Assembly: GCA_035236585.1 (NCBI GenBank)
Contig: CP141127.1
Location: forward strand, 65,887,495 to 65,951,494
DNA length: 64,000 bases
Direction: 5' to 3'
Origin: Warburgia ugandensis
Lineage: Eukaryota; Streptophyta; Magnoliopsida; Canellales; Canellaceae
Positions 22,916-34,930 of this stretch are shown here, one piece after another. The notes under the pieces were generated by a model, which was not told the origin of the DNA, did no database searches, and saw only the letters and a program-made list of their open reading frames with translations. The translations under genes and the position numbers were made by a program. How positions within the stretch are numbered: the first letter of the stretch is position 1; every line of letters begins with the position of its first letter.

Positions 22916-24930
22916 TATCTAATATCCCCAGACTTGGATTTTGCTAGTCCTCGAGCAAACTACCAAAATAGAAAACATGAAATCTAAAACTTCCTAACCA
23001 CTTTTGCAAGTGTTGTCGTTTGCATTTAGCATGTGTAGAAAGCCTATGAACCCCTAGGATACACTTAGTGAGTGATACTATAGTCCCATAAGGGTTTCTA
23101 GAAATGACAGTGATAAATATATATATATTTTTAAAACAAATATGGAAATTCCTTCATTTATCTTGGAGAATTTTCTTCCATCTAATGTTTAATGAATATC
23201 TAACTTTACCATGTTAATAGAAGTGAATAATAGCTCATATTCTTTCCCTTCTACTAAAGATCTTCCATAACTAATCAAGCCTTGGAATATGAGTGTGTAA
23301 GTACGACCAACATATACATAATAGTCATTTCTTAAGTGAAATATAACCTAAATAACCATCCACAAGTATGCTTCGACTTTGAGTCTCATAGGATATACTT
23401 AACACTCAGAGAAATCTCTCGAAGATGGGTAATTCTCTCATTAATATGTGAGTAGAATGTTGTTCATCAAGTCCAAAAATCTCATATATTTTTTTATACA
23501 AAATAATGATAACTTACAGAAAATGATAATGGTCTCATGAAAGGATATCAACTATTAAGAATGTTATACTATACCACATTCCCTACTTATTCATAACCAT
23601 ATCCAAGCCATATTACTCCAAGGATCAAGTTAGGTCTTTCAATAGGACAAAACATAGCCATAGGATAGGGTAATAAGTAAATAAAAGGGTATAGTGACAA
23701 ACAAAGATTGTTTGGAAGAAATTTAAAGGTCTTCTAAGAGTGTATGCACAATTTTCCATTTTTTCTCACAAGAGCAAACATTTCTTTTACACTGGCTACC
23801 TTTTTCTTTTCTCATTTTTCCATTTGACTTATCTTTATATATATATATATCCTTTTTCTGAATTTTTATTCTTTTTAGCCCTTTGATGCTCATCTCTTGA
23901 GTTGTACTGCTCATACTTTTTTTCAAGATGTTCTTCAATCATCTCTACATATATCAAAAACAACAAAGTAATGAATATATTATAGGGTTATAATATAAGT
24001 AATGATTGTTTGGATAACAAAGAAAAATCTTAATATAAAGGCTCATGAGGCTAACTATTCAAAATAACGTATGGGAAGATTAAAGACTCTGGCTTAAAGA
24101 AGGATGGCCTCTATAATTTTCTAGGTTTTATATGACTTAAAAATGACCATAAACATAAGAGATATATGGTATAGTCTTTTGGGATTTCCCAGTAGTCGAC
24201 GAAGACAAAGAATAATGAAACCAAGTAGGAAATTATATTTGCTAAAGAAAATTTTTAAATTTTTTTATATAACCCTCAAAAAAGAAGAATGGCTCTAATG
24301 CTCACTTTGGTTAATTTTCTCCACTTATCTACTTAAGGATCTCTAAGTTATATTTACTCATCAACTTAAACTATATATATTTATCATGCAATAATTATTC
24401 TGAGTTTAATTTTCATGGGAAACTATGAAAAATGAGAAAAATAATGAACTAATTGTATGCAAATCTATTAATAAGGCAAAGTCCAAAGGAATAGATTGAA
24501 TTATAAAAAGAAAATTGAATTCTCATCCTTGTGGAGGAACTCACCACAAAAACCTCAAAATATTGAAATTATTTTTGGATTTAAAAAAAACATACTCAAA
24601 AGCTACTTAAGTAAGCTCAAAATCAATAAAAATCTACTTTTGAAAACATCAACCATAAAAATCTCCTCAATGTTTAGAATTAAAAATAATGGACAAAGAA
24701 AATAGTAAGCTTACGAGATAAGGTAGGAAGAATTTCAACTTACATTCCGATGATGGTACCTAAACCTATTGATTTGAATAAGTGAATGTAAAATAATATT
24801 CAATGCTAATGCAAATGCAAGACCTATTCCAACATTAATGTACAATGGGCCTATTGTGGACTCAATCCTGGTAGACAAGAGTTTCAAGAGGAATTATCTC
24901 CTCCTAAGCTCTAAGAAAGGTTTTAATCTT
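22916..24930 (-). other. Non-coding 3' tail of the Athila-like element
   Basis: On minus, near 22920-22985, the motif GCTCGAGGACTAGCAAAATC followed by AAGTCTGGGGATATT appears. That signature lies 3' of pol in plant Athila/Tat elements, just before the 3' LTR. Between it and the integrase there are about 2 kb without a readable frame, where some relatives carry an envelope-like frame; none is visible here. A (TA)n run lies near 23835-23850. Confidence 0.55.
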
Positions 24931-24949
24931 TGACTACTAACTTTTGATA

Positions 24950-25890
24950 TAACTCATCTTTCTTAATCTTGACTACCCCATGTGGATAAATAGTGTGTAT
25001 AATGAAAGGGCCAGTCTAATGAGATCTTAATTTTCCTAGAAATAGATGCAATCTAAAATTGTATGGAAGGACCTTTTGACATGGTGTGAATGATTTTATT
25101 AATATATGTCTATCATGAACCTTTTCATCTAATCCTTATATTGCTTAGCTGAATCATAAGTATCTCTCTTGATCTCCTCCAACTCTTGGAGTTGAGGTTT
25201 TTTGTGGGCACTTGCCATATCATAGTCACAGTTTAGTTGTTTTAGTGCCTAGTAAGTTTTGTGCTTTAACTCAACTGGCAAATGATATGCTTTTCCATGA
25301 ACTAGTTTGTAAGCTAACACTCTAATAGGAGTCTTAAAGCAATACGGTAAGCCCAGAATACATCATTTAGTCTTAAAGACCAATCCTTTTAGTTAGGATT
25401 TACCATTTTCTCATGAACATTCTCGATTTCCCTATTAGATGCCTCTACTTGGCCACTACTTTGTGGATGGTAGGGCATTGCAACTCTGTGGGTGACATCA
25501 TATTTCTTTATTAATCCTTCAAAGGCCTAGTTGCAAAAGTGATTTCCACCATCACTAATAATATTGCATGGAATATGAAAAGTACAAAAATATTCTCTTT
25601 GAGAAATTGGACCACAATCATTTGTTTTGCATAGTACAACCTCTACCCACTTAGACACATAGTCTACTCTGATAAGAATGTACAAATATTCAGCTGAATT
25701 AGGGAATGGGCCCATGAAATCTATACCCCAAACATAAAAAAAGTTCCACTATTACTATGGCATTCAGGGGCATCATGTTTCTTCATCCCATACTTCCTAA
25801 TTTTTGGCAATGGTCACATGCTATACAATGAGCATGGGAATCCTTAAAAATTATTGGCCAATAAAATCCAAACTATAAAATTTTTGCAGC
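24950..25890 (-). pseudogene. Athila-like integrase, degenerate
   Basis: The minus strand reads through the zinc-finger half (FGFYWPIIFKDSHAHC, CDHCQKLG), the catalytic core ([47 protein letters not shown]) and the C-terminal part (KLVHGKAYHLPVELKHKTY; LHLFLGKLRS). Core residues D (SDGG) and E (QVEASNRE) are present. Stops and frameshifts separate the pieces; the longest open part is 25527-25715. It is in order with the RNase H, RT and protease at higher coordinates. Confidence 0.85.
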
Positions 25891-26039
25891 AATCTTTCTT
25901 GCACTACTTAAAATCTGGTTTAAGCAATACTTAAACAAGTATGAATAGTACAAGAAAAAAAATGCTTTACCTTGGATAGAAACCTGCATTTATCTTGTTT
26001 TGACAAATGATTAGGCATTTCACCCATAACAAGATAATT

Positions 26040-27500
26040 GACAATCTTAGCATACCAAGGTAGCTGGGAAATTTATAGAAATTGTTCATTTGGAAATGAT
26101 TGTGCTATAGGCACCGAGTCACTAGTAGACTCTACAATCAACCTAGGTAGATGGTTTGCTACAACATTTTTGGCAATCAGTCTCAGTTTAGCATCCTTCT
26201 TGGAAAGAAGGTACTTTAATACAGCATGGTCAAAATAGATGATGACTTTAGATCTTAGAAAATAAGATCTAAATTTGACCAAGTTAAATACAATATCCAA
26301 CAACTCTTTCTTTATAGTAGAATAATTAAGTTGGGCATCATTAAGGATCTTATTATCATAGTATATTACATGGGGGAGTTTATCGATACACTGCCATCAC
26401 GTACTCTGAAGCATCACACATTATTTCAAATGGTACACTTCAATTTGACAATTGAATGATAGGTGCAGAAGTGAGCTCATCCTTTAGGCTCTCAAATGCT
26501 TTCCTGCAATTCTCATCAAAGTCAAAATTGGCCTCCTTCACAAGTAAATTACATAGGGGCCTAGAAATTTTGTTGAAAAATGAGCAAATTTCCTTCAATG
26601 TCCTAGGAGGGAGAAGATGATATATAAGACCTTCTTTGGATTTATTAACCTCTATGCCATTGTGTGATATTATATGTCCTAAAACAATGCCACTTTTTAT
26701 AATAAAATGACATTTTTCCCAATTCAACACAAGATTCTTTTCTTGACACCTTCTTAGCACCAAGTTTAGATGGGTCAAGCATTCTTCAAAAGATGACCCA
26801 AATACTAAAAATTCATCCATAAACACCTCTAGGAACTTTTCAACCATATCTGAAAAGATACTCATCATATGCGTTTGAAAAGTTGTAAGTGCATTGCATA
26901 GCCCAAAAGGCATGTGTCTGCATGTGAAAGTTCCAAGAGGACAAGCAAAAGTAGACTTCTATTAATCCTCTGGTGCTATTGAAATTTGGTTATATCTAGA
27001 ATATCCTTCTAGCAAACAATAGTATTCATGTTTGACTAACCTTTCTAGTATTTTGTTAATAAAAGGTAGAGAAAAGTGGTCTATCCTCGTAATTGAGTTC
27101 AATTTTCAATAGTCAATACAAACTCTCAACCTAGTGGTCATGTGAGTGGGGATTAGTTCATTATCCTCATTTTTTACCATAGCAACGCTAGATTTCTTGA
27201 GTACAACCTAAACTAGGCTGACCCAAGAACTAAATGAGATGGGATAAATTGTTCCAGCATCTAACAATTCAAGTACCTCTACTCTATCTACTTCCTTCAT
27301 ATTATCTTCCAAGTGAATTCAATGCGTGCAAATTGTGGGGTTGGTTCCCTTAAGATCTGCTATCGATAACCTTATGGCTATCTTATCTTCCCTAAGAACA
27401 TTAAGTAGCTTACCCTCTTGTTCTTTGTCTAAGTCAAAAACAATTATTATAGGTAGTCCCAAATGGACCTAAAAATGCATATTACAAGCTATTAGGCAAT
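26040..27500 (-). pseudogene. Athila-like reverse transcriptase and RNase H, degenerate
   Basis: Reading from 27500 downwards: KEQEGKLLNVLREDKIAI and ELLDAGTIYPISF, then LKKSSVAMVKNEDNELIP, RLRVCIDY, RYNQISIAPED and MPFGLCNALTTFQTHM. The catalytic box reads FMDEF (26811-26820), where relatives have FMDDF, so the second aspartate is replaced. The long open frame 26440-26913 covers the palm and connection (VEKFLEVF, LGHIISHNGIEVNKSK, DELTSAPIIQ). RNase H follows in 26073-26303 (NLVKFRSYFLRSKVIIYFDH, LKYLLSKKDAKLRLI). Stops and small shifts break the frame elsewhere. Confidence 0.88.
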
Positions 27501-27699
27501 AGTTTTAAGTTAATTGTAGGTGGATTTTTGGTACATGGTACACTAGCTATGTCAAGAAGTATTAGAGGTTCCACTTTACCTTTTCATCTAGAAGTATCTA
27601 AAATTGCTATAGTATTTTATAATGCATTTTACTTCATTGATGGATTTGTCTATGTCAAAATCCCTATCAAAATGGGATAGATAAGCTTCTAGTGGATCA

Positions 27700-28170
27700 A
27701 ATTTGGAGGACATAAGGAAAGTATCATGGACTAGACTCTCAATTATGTTGACTTCATACATATTTATAGACTCTATATGTTGTCAGCATAAAGACATTCA
27801 ACTTAATCTTCGTAGTGCCAAAGGACAATTTCATGATGTCATTCCTACAATTTATAATTGCTTTAGATGCGGTCAAGGTCAGCCGTTCCAAAATTAATGG
27901 TATCCGACTACCAAGATTGTCTACAAGTTGGGTGCCTAAAACTAAAAGGTCTATAGGGAATAGAAATTTTTCAACCTATACCAAGAGATCTTCTACCACT
28001 CCATGAGGAATTTTTACTAATCTATCTGCTAATTGCAATGTGGGGTTGGCAGTATTTATCTCGCCTAGCCCAAGTTGCATATAAATTAAGGCAATAGGTT
28101 CACACTAGCCCCTAAGTCAAGTAGTGTGCCTATCAATAGTATTTTCTCATATCACACATGATACTGTGGG
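27700..28170 (-). pseudogene. Athila-like aspartic protease and linker, degenerate
   Basis: The minus strand shows the retroviral-type protease signature LLDLGASVNLLP (catalytic DLGAS at 28101-28118), then EINTANPTLQLADRLVKIP, GVVEDLLV, FPIDLLVLGTQLVDN, IPLILERL and INCRNDIMKLSFG. The spacer region follows (NIIESLVHDTFLMSS; RDFDIDKSINEV). Stops occur after VNLLP and before VEKFLFP. It precedes RT in the normal order. No gag is readable upstream. Confidence 0.85.
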
Positions 28171-28300
28171 ACACACTAAATCTCTATACTTTTGAGGGGT
28201 GTTAAGAGGTGTAACTAATGCAAAGCCCTAATTAATACAGAAAATTTAATTTATGAGTGCAACCTATATGATATTTACTACCAACCACAATCCAAAAGTA

Positions 28301-28715
28301 ATTGTCATGCAAGTCTTAGTCTAGAAAATATAAGGACCTAGATAAAGTCTTCTCGTACAAGGGTAGGTCCATGTGCATGCCACCTCCTCTTCTGAGTTAG
28401 GATAGCCTATCCTTAACATGTATTATTACAACCATTTTTTGAATAAATTATGATTAAATAAAATACATTCAAGGCCTCACTACAATTTATTCAAAAAAAA
28501 TATAAACTATACAAATTTCCTTCAGTTCTCACTCCAAATTCTTATAAATAAAAAAAAATGGAAGTGAGTACCCAAAAATCATAAGAATAAGGAGATATAA
28601 TGTAAAATATGCCACTAAAAGGAATGCACCCTAAAATCTATGACTAGTGGGAAGGTAACTAACCTAAATTTTAACAAAAAATCCATTGTGAGTCTGGACA
28701 ACAGCACATGAAACT
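28301..28715. other. Unassigned sequence between Athila protease and repeat A copy 2
   Basis: AT-rich with no readable gag. If the repeat to the right is the element's 5' LTR, then leader and gag have been deleted, leaving only this segment. Confidence 0.4.
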
Positions 28716-30033
28716 TGATGTGTTTTAAAATTAACCACAAGTGCAAGGGTCCATTATAGCATAGACACGACATGTAGGAGTTGATCTACAGAGACTCCAT
28801 AATTAATGAGTTTTAATTAAAAATTATTTTTAATTTTTTTAACCTAGCCAAATGATTTAATGAAGTAAATTAATTACCTAAAATGCTAAAAATAATATAA
28901 ATTAGATAAAAATGTTATAAATTAAATCTAAACCTAGGAATTAAAAATCCAATATATTAAAAACAAATGTTTCTAGAATAAGTTATTTAAAATTTTCAGT
29001 TACACATGTTCATAGAATTTTGATAACTTTAAAAAACACAAAAAATATATCTTTAAGGCTCTATTTTATGATTTTCTTAATATTAGATACTAGCTTAGTT
29101 AAAATATTTGCTGAAAGTATAGCCTATTGCTTTTTTGGAGCACAGGCTATGAAAGAATTTCATATTTAACTATCTACTTAGCATACTTAGTATCCTTCCT
29201 TAGAACAATCACTAAGCATGTAACTTGATTGCTAAAAATCTAATAATAATACTTAAGCATTTCTTTTTAACCTAAAATCACTTAATCTTGAAAACATCTT
29301 ATTTAACACAATCTTCAAAACCTACTGTTACAACAAGTGACACAATTAAACTATTTCTAACAATTAAAACAATAAAATAAACTTTAACATGAATTAACAC
29401 ATGAACTAAAGAAACTAAACTTTATTTTTTTCAATTGAGATAATTACAAGAGATTGCTACATCTAATAAAATAAAAAAAAAAGCATAAATAATATAAATC
29501 CTATGAGTTAGAATGAGATCACCCAAGTACTCCATGTCACTCAAAAGAATTTTTTGGCAAACTTTGCTAACTCGTGCACTACCACCATGCTATTCATCCT
29601 CGAAGCAGTACCTTAACTTTTGTTGTGTCACTTAACAAACACCATAGGCTATCACCATAAACATGCCACTTCCTTATGGAAAACACTCACATCCAATCAA
29701 CTCACTGAGGGATTATAATGTGAAAGAGAGATAGAGAACCATGAGAGTATGGAAGGGAAGATCGGAGAGAGAGTAAGGTACGGAGGATGCTTTGAGTTAA
29801 TGGGGAAGTGAGAGAAATATATGTTAAAGGAATAAGGCTAGGGGATGGAAGTGGTGTTAGGCATCAATGAGACAGGAGAAGAAGAGGGGGAAAGGACAAA
29901 TGGGTGTTGAATGGAGGTAAGATAACATGCTTTTGGATTGGAGATGGAGTAAGGATGATGAAACATGGAAGTAAGAAGAGCAAAGGGAGTACGGTGTGGT
30001 ATTAAATATGGGAGATATAGAGGGGGTTAGGTG
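28716..30033. repeat. Repeat A, copy 2 (LTR-like, ~1.32 kb)
   Basis: The same sequence as 2650-3995 with small insertions and deletions. It carries the TTTTAAAATTA(A/C)(C/T)CACAAGTGCA opening and a purine-rich right half. Immediately to the right, another block begins with a very similar opening module. Confidence 0.6.
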
Positions 30034-31560
30034 TAGCTTTAAAATTACTCAGAAGGGCACGAATCAATATAGTTATTTGCATGCAAGAGAGGTCAATCCC
30101 ACAAGGAATTTCACAGACTTTCAATAGATTGGATCTTGCTTAAACCATTTATTTCTAGCCAAATAAGATGGTATTTGATTGAATAGGGAAAGTGATTAAC
30201 ATTGGAAAGTAAGCATGCATGGAATTGGAAAGAACAACAACAGAAACTTAATGAAAATAATTACTTCTAAAAAATAAATAATTTCTAAACAATCTAAGAT
30301 TCAATGACTTAAGCAAAGAATTCTTAAACTAGAAAAAACTAAAGATCACACACTTTAATCAAGGAAACTACCTTAAGTACCATGTGCATGCTCCATGAGT
30401 TGTCTACATGGAACTTGTAAAGATGTAGATGGATGGTGTGTATGACTTTTGGGATTATACTCATGTAGTCTAAAGAAAACAATAAAGATATTAGTTAAAG
30501 TGCAACATGGGTTATAAGCATTAAGTAAACTAGTCATGGATATAAGGGGATTTGATGGCATGAAACTTATGGAATTGGAATGAAAATTTAATTATGAATG
30601 ATTTGCATAATGCATGACTGAATGGGTATGGAATTGTGCATGTGAATAAAGTAGTAACTAATCAAAATTTTAAGAACTTTAAGATAATGAAATCAGTCAA
30701 AGGAGTGTGCAATAATCATGAACTTTTCATTGAATGGAAAGCATTACAATTCAAGGTGCTCATGGACATAATAAGCAAGATGAATGTGTCACTTTTCAAG
30801 AACACAAAACTGATCCAAACTTGTTTTCGTGTACTCCAAAATAGTCCAACAATCACACTTAAAGTAGCATGCATGTTCACCAAAGAAAAGTAAATAGGAA
30901 GATGGCAAAAATATGAGTAGAATAGAGGTAGAATATTGAAAGAAGTAAGCAAGCAAGCAAAGGAAGAACAAGCAGATTCAAGGCAATAATAAGCAAGGAA
31001 ACAAGGGGATTTAATGGCTGCTTTCTCTTGGCTGTCACTATAAAACCTAACAATATTTGAATCAAATAAAACTAAGGCAAAAGAGAGAAAAACAATGGAG
31101 GAATTTTGCACATAGAACAAGGAATTAAACAAAAGACTTAAGTAAAAACAAAAGGAAAAACTACCTTAAAATCTTTGAACTTAAAGGAGAATTAAGGTTT
31201 GAAACTTGAATTGCTATTAAGAATCCAATGAAGAAGACATTGAAGGATAGCAGATGGCCAGAAGTCTTTGAAGAATAGCCAAGGAGGAGGCGTGGTGATC
31301 CCTTGGCTGCTAGTAAAATTGTGGTGATCTTCTTCTGTATGAAAGCATGCGATGCCTTGGGTTTTTACAAAGGATGCAAACTTTTTAGGTTTGCTAAAAT
31401 TCTAATCCTAAGAGATGAGAGAGAGAGAGAGAGGATGAGGATAGAGATTAGGTTGAGATAGGATAAGTAACTTGGAAGTAGGACTCTAGAATAAGTAGGA
31501 ACTAGGAAGGTGCTAGGAAAGTGAGGTTTAGAAGTGGCTCAAATTCTATGGTTTTTGGAT
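30034..31560. repeat. LTR-like block with a TTTAAAATTACTC opening
   Basis: Opens with CTTTAAAATTACTCAGAAGG and GAGAGGTCAATCCCACAAGG, resembling the start of repeat A but then diverging. The interior is non-coding, with a (GA)n run at about 31412-31434. I see no partner copy, so the assignment as an LTR and its right limit are tentative. Confidence 0.3.
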
Positions 31561-32306
31561 GTGTTAAAGGGTTTTTTAGTAGCTTACTACCAGACTGTCT
31601 AATGCAGAATTCTTGAGATAGTCCAACTAAAATTTTTGTGGTACCAGATGTCTTTCAAGCACTTAGAGAACCCAAAAATTGTTTGACAGTTAAGTAAAAT
31701 CAATAAGGAACAAAATATATAATTCCAATTGGCATCATAGGATAGTCATATCTTTGTTTAAACATAAAATAGTACGCTTCTCGACTGAAAAGTGATAGCA
31801 AAAAGTCTAGCTAAGTTTTAGTGAATCCAATGAATGCATATTTATTTATACATAGCATACTCAATAATTTAGTGATTAAAATAGTAAAAGAGTGACGGAA
31901 ATGTAGCTAATTAACACAAAAACTATTAAACATTCAACATACATAGTGGATAGTTGAGTAGTTCACACTCTAAGTGGGCTACTGACAAGTGAAACTTTTA
32001 CGACTATGTAAATAAAGATTATACCAATTAATCCTTGGATTATTTGACCCATCATGTGAGTTTTAAAATAGTGAAACACAATAGATAAACAACTAAACAA
32101 TTCGTACACTACATAGACACCAAAATAGTCAACTACTAGTTGTAGTAAACACATAATATTAGTGGAAAAATGCACATAGATTCCTTAATCTTTCAAGCCT
32201 ACCAAACCACATAAATATGTTAGAGATTAACTTATTTTAACATCTATTGTCTCACTCCAATCTTACCATCTATCACCCTCATATGAACATTTGGAAAATC
32301 CATTTG
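31561..32306. other. No recognisable feature
   Basis: AT-rich DNA upstream of the LINE fragment with only short chance frames. Confidence 0.4.
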
Positions 32307-32379
32307 TTATGCCTACCATATCACATTGTTAGAGAAATAAAATTCTATTATATATTATGCCTACCATATCACATTGTTA
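32307..32379. repeat. 25-bp direct repeat next to the LINE 5' junction
   Basis: TTATGCCTACCATATCACAT plus five more bases occurs at 32307-32331 and 32355-32379, 48 bp apart. The second copy ends exactly where the LINE homology begins. Confidence 0.85.
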
Positions 32380-33325
32380 AGACCACTAGTGGCGTGACTG
32401 GTGATTTTCCTGTCACTGTCAGATTGCACCAAGGATCAGGATTGAGTCCATACCTTTTCACATTAGTTATGGATGAGTTAACAAAACATCTGCATGAGGA
32501 GATTCCCTGGTGCATGCTATTTGCAGACGATATAGTCCTACTTGATGAGACAAGGGAGGGTGTCAACATAAAGCTAGAGCAATGGAGAGAAGCATTAGAA
32601 TCGAAAGGATTTAAAATTAGCTGAACTAAGACAGAATATATGGAATGTAATTTTAGCAAGGAGAGTAGGAGTGGAGCACCAGTCAAGATTGATAACCAAG
32701 AGGTCCCCATGAGAGACCACTTCCGATACTTAGGATCATTGATCCATGAGAGTGGAGAGATTGAGAGGGAGGTTACCCAAAGAATCCAAGCGGGTTGGAA
32801 CAAATGGAGATGTGCATCGGGTGTTTTATGTGATCGGCGGGTGCCACTCAAACTAAAGGAAAAATTCTATAGGATGGCTATAAGGCCAGCCATGCTCTAT
32901 GGATCAGATTGTTGGGCAGTTAAGGAACATCATACTCATAGGCTGAGTGTTGCAGAAATGAGGATGTTGAGATGGATGAGTGGTAAGATAAGAAAGGATA
33001 GAATTAGAAATGAAAATATTAGAAGAAATTTAGGGATAGCACCAATAGGTAACAAGATGAGGGAGATTAGACTTAGATGGTTTGGACATGTTCAAAGGAG
33101 GCCAACAACCGCACCAGTTAGAAGGAGTGAGGCAATACAAGTTGAAGGTTCTAAAAGGGCAAGGGGAAGGCCCAAAAGAACATGGATAGAAGTGGTGAGG
33201 GAAGATTTAAAAACTTTGGGACTAAATGAAGCCATGGTATTTAATAGAGTGGAATGGAGGAATAAGATTCATGTGGCCAACCCCTAATTGGGATAAGGTC
33301 TTGATGATGATGATGATTATGCTAG
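32380..33325 (+). mobile_element. 5'-truncated RTE-clade LINE (reverse transcriptase C-terminal half and tail)
   Basis: One frame runs from about 32380 to 33287 with a single stop (TGA, 32622-32624) between GFKIS and TKTEYMECNFS, where relatives have arginine. It shows RT blocks [19 protein letters not shown] and [10 protein letters not shown], the catalytic FADD within [18 protein letters not shown], then FRYLGSLIHESGEIEREV, RPAMLYGSDCWAVKEHH, RRNLGIAPIGNKMREIRLRW and the RTE terminal block KRARGRPKRTW. The stop codon is followed by a (GAT)n tail at about 33303-33319, typical of RTE elements, which lack poly-A. The endonuclease and N-terminal RT are missing through 5' truncation. No clear target duplication was found. 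Confidence 0.92.
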
Positions 33326-33504
33326 GTTACTTCTGTGATCATGATGCATGAATGTGAACTTCATGAGTTTCTATTATTTAATAGGAATATGATTATATGC
33401 TTTTGAAAAATTCATCATTAGATGCCATACTTGGAATTGAGTAATTATGTGGCTTTATCTTGCTGTGCAAGTTCTAAGATTAATATGTGTGTATAGAATT
33501 CCAC
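33326..33504. other. Flank between LINE tail and repeat B
   Basis: No feature recognised; AT-rich. Confidence 0.4.
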
Positions 33505-34930
33505 CCACTCTGCTACTCTACTTTCTAAATCCATTTCCTACTCAACTACCTTACTTTATTACCTCTTTCCTCTCTTTTCTTCCCACATTCTTTCCATCCC
33601 AACATGAGATATACCTTAAGGGAAGGGATTCAACACCTAATCTCTTGGAATTCAACACCCCCACCCCCCTCTCTTTCCTTTATTCATAGTTAGAGAGTCC
33701 AACTCACCCACTCACCTAACCTTCTAATCTCCAATCACCACCTAACTTTCCTATGTTAAGTCCTAGTTCTAATTCTCCTTCTTCATCCTAGGATAGGATC
33801 TTATGATATTAGAAAAAAAAAAAAACTCTAAATATCCTTGAATTTCAGGCCTAATTCAAGTAGAGGAGTTGCTTCTAACTCCTTGAAATTGAAGCACTTC
33901 TAGATCTTCTTAGGGTTTTGGACTTGAACACTTTGGATACTTCTTCATTGTCTTCCACAACCTTTACCATGCTTTATTTATTTGATTTTTTTCACTCTAA
34001 TTTAGGTAATTACCTTGCTTAGTTTCTTTCATTTCATTGTTGTTTAATTGCTTTTCTTGTTGGTTAAGTTCCATAGCATAATTCCTCTTTGATCTCTTCT
34101 CACTCTTGCTTCCACCAGTCTTACTTTTCATGCTTAATTCTTCAAGATCCATGTTACCTTTTCTATAATAGTGATAGCCAAGGGAAACAATAGCTTGAAT
34201 TCCTTTTGTTTCCCTCTTGATGTTCTCTTGTTTCTTGCTTTAATCACCTTGTTTTTCCCTTATCTATTTGCTTGTTCTTTGCTTCTTTCCTACATCATTC
34301 TCTTCGATTTTATCCCTTGAATTCACATGCATGATTTCTAAGATTAGATTAGTATTATTTTAGTAGTTTAATATTTGATTTGAAGTTAAGATCTTGCTTA
34401 ACTAAAGGGTGCAATTTTTAGCTTTGTTCTCTATGTACATTCACACCACTTCTTAATGTAATTTCAAATCAATGAATCAAATTTTTTCAAGGGCATTATT
34501 AATGTTTAATTGCAGTAGTAATGAACTTCAATTCTTGAGTTTTATAATCCATGAAAAGTGTTTTTTAATTTCTTTCCATGGCTTACTTGATTTGAGTTTC
34601 ATATACACCATGTTGTTGAAATTTTCATCTCATATTTCATGTGCAATGTCCAGCAGTCCATATACTTTGTTTACTTGAAATCTTAGAAACATATTTTGCT
34701 TTCTGGTTAGTTTAGTGAATTCTTTAAGTAGTTTGCATGTTAGTTAGATTTTAGTTCATAATTTCTAGCCATCTTTCACTCCATAAACTATGCACACACT
34801 TTCATGGCCATGCACATGGTGATTGAAGTTCATTGTTGGTTGATTCTTTGCTTAGGTTAAGTTTTGATTTCAGTAGTTACTTGTTTTACATATTAGGATA
34901 GTTTAGACATCTTCCTTGTTTTGTGTGAGG
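33505..34930 (+). repeat. Repeat B, copy 1: probable 5' LTR of the plus-strand Athila-like element
   Basis: Positions 33505-34768 match 55812-57063 in direct orientation with frequent small differences. It is pyrimidine-rich and non-coding and lies about 0.9 kb upstream of an Athila-type gag on the same strand, where a 5' LTR belongs. A sequence just after it (TTTGGCAAAAGGAGCGGC near 34940) may be a degraded primer-binding region, but the match to any tRNA is not convincing. Exact LTR ends are not visible. Confidence 0.6.

Noticed and set aside
30716-31132. 138-codon minus-strand open frame, rich in F, L and S
   Set aside because: It lies in AT-rich LTR-like DNA, overlaps frames on both strands, has no domain signature, and its hydrophobic composition is what AT/TTC-rich DNA yields by chance.
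32369-32851. 160-codon minus-strand open frame
   Set aside because: It is the antisense shadow of the RTE LINE reverse transcriptase, whose sense strand has clear motifs.
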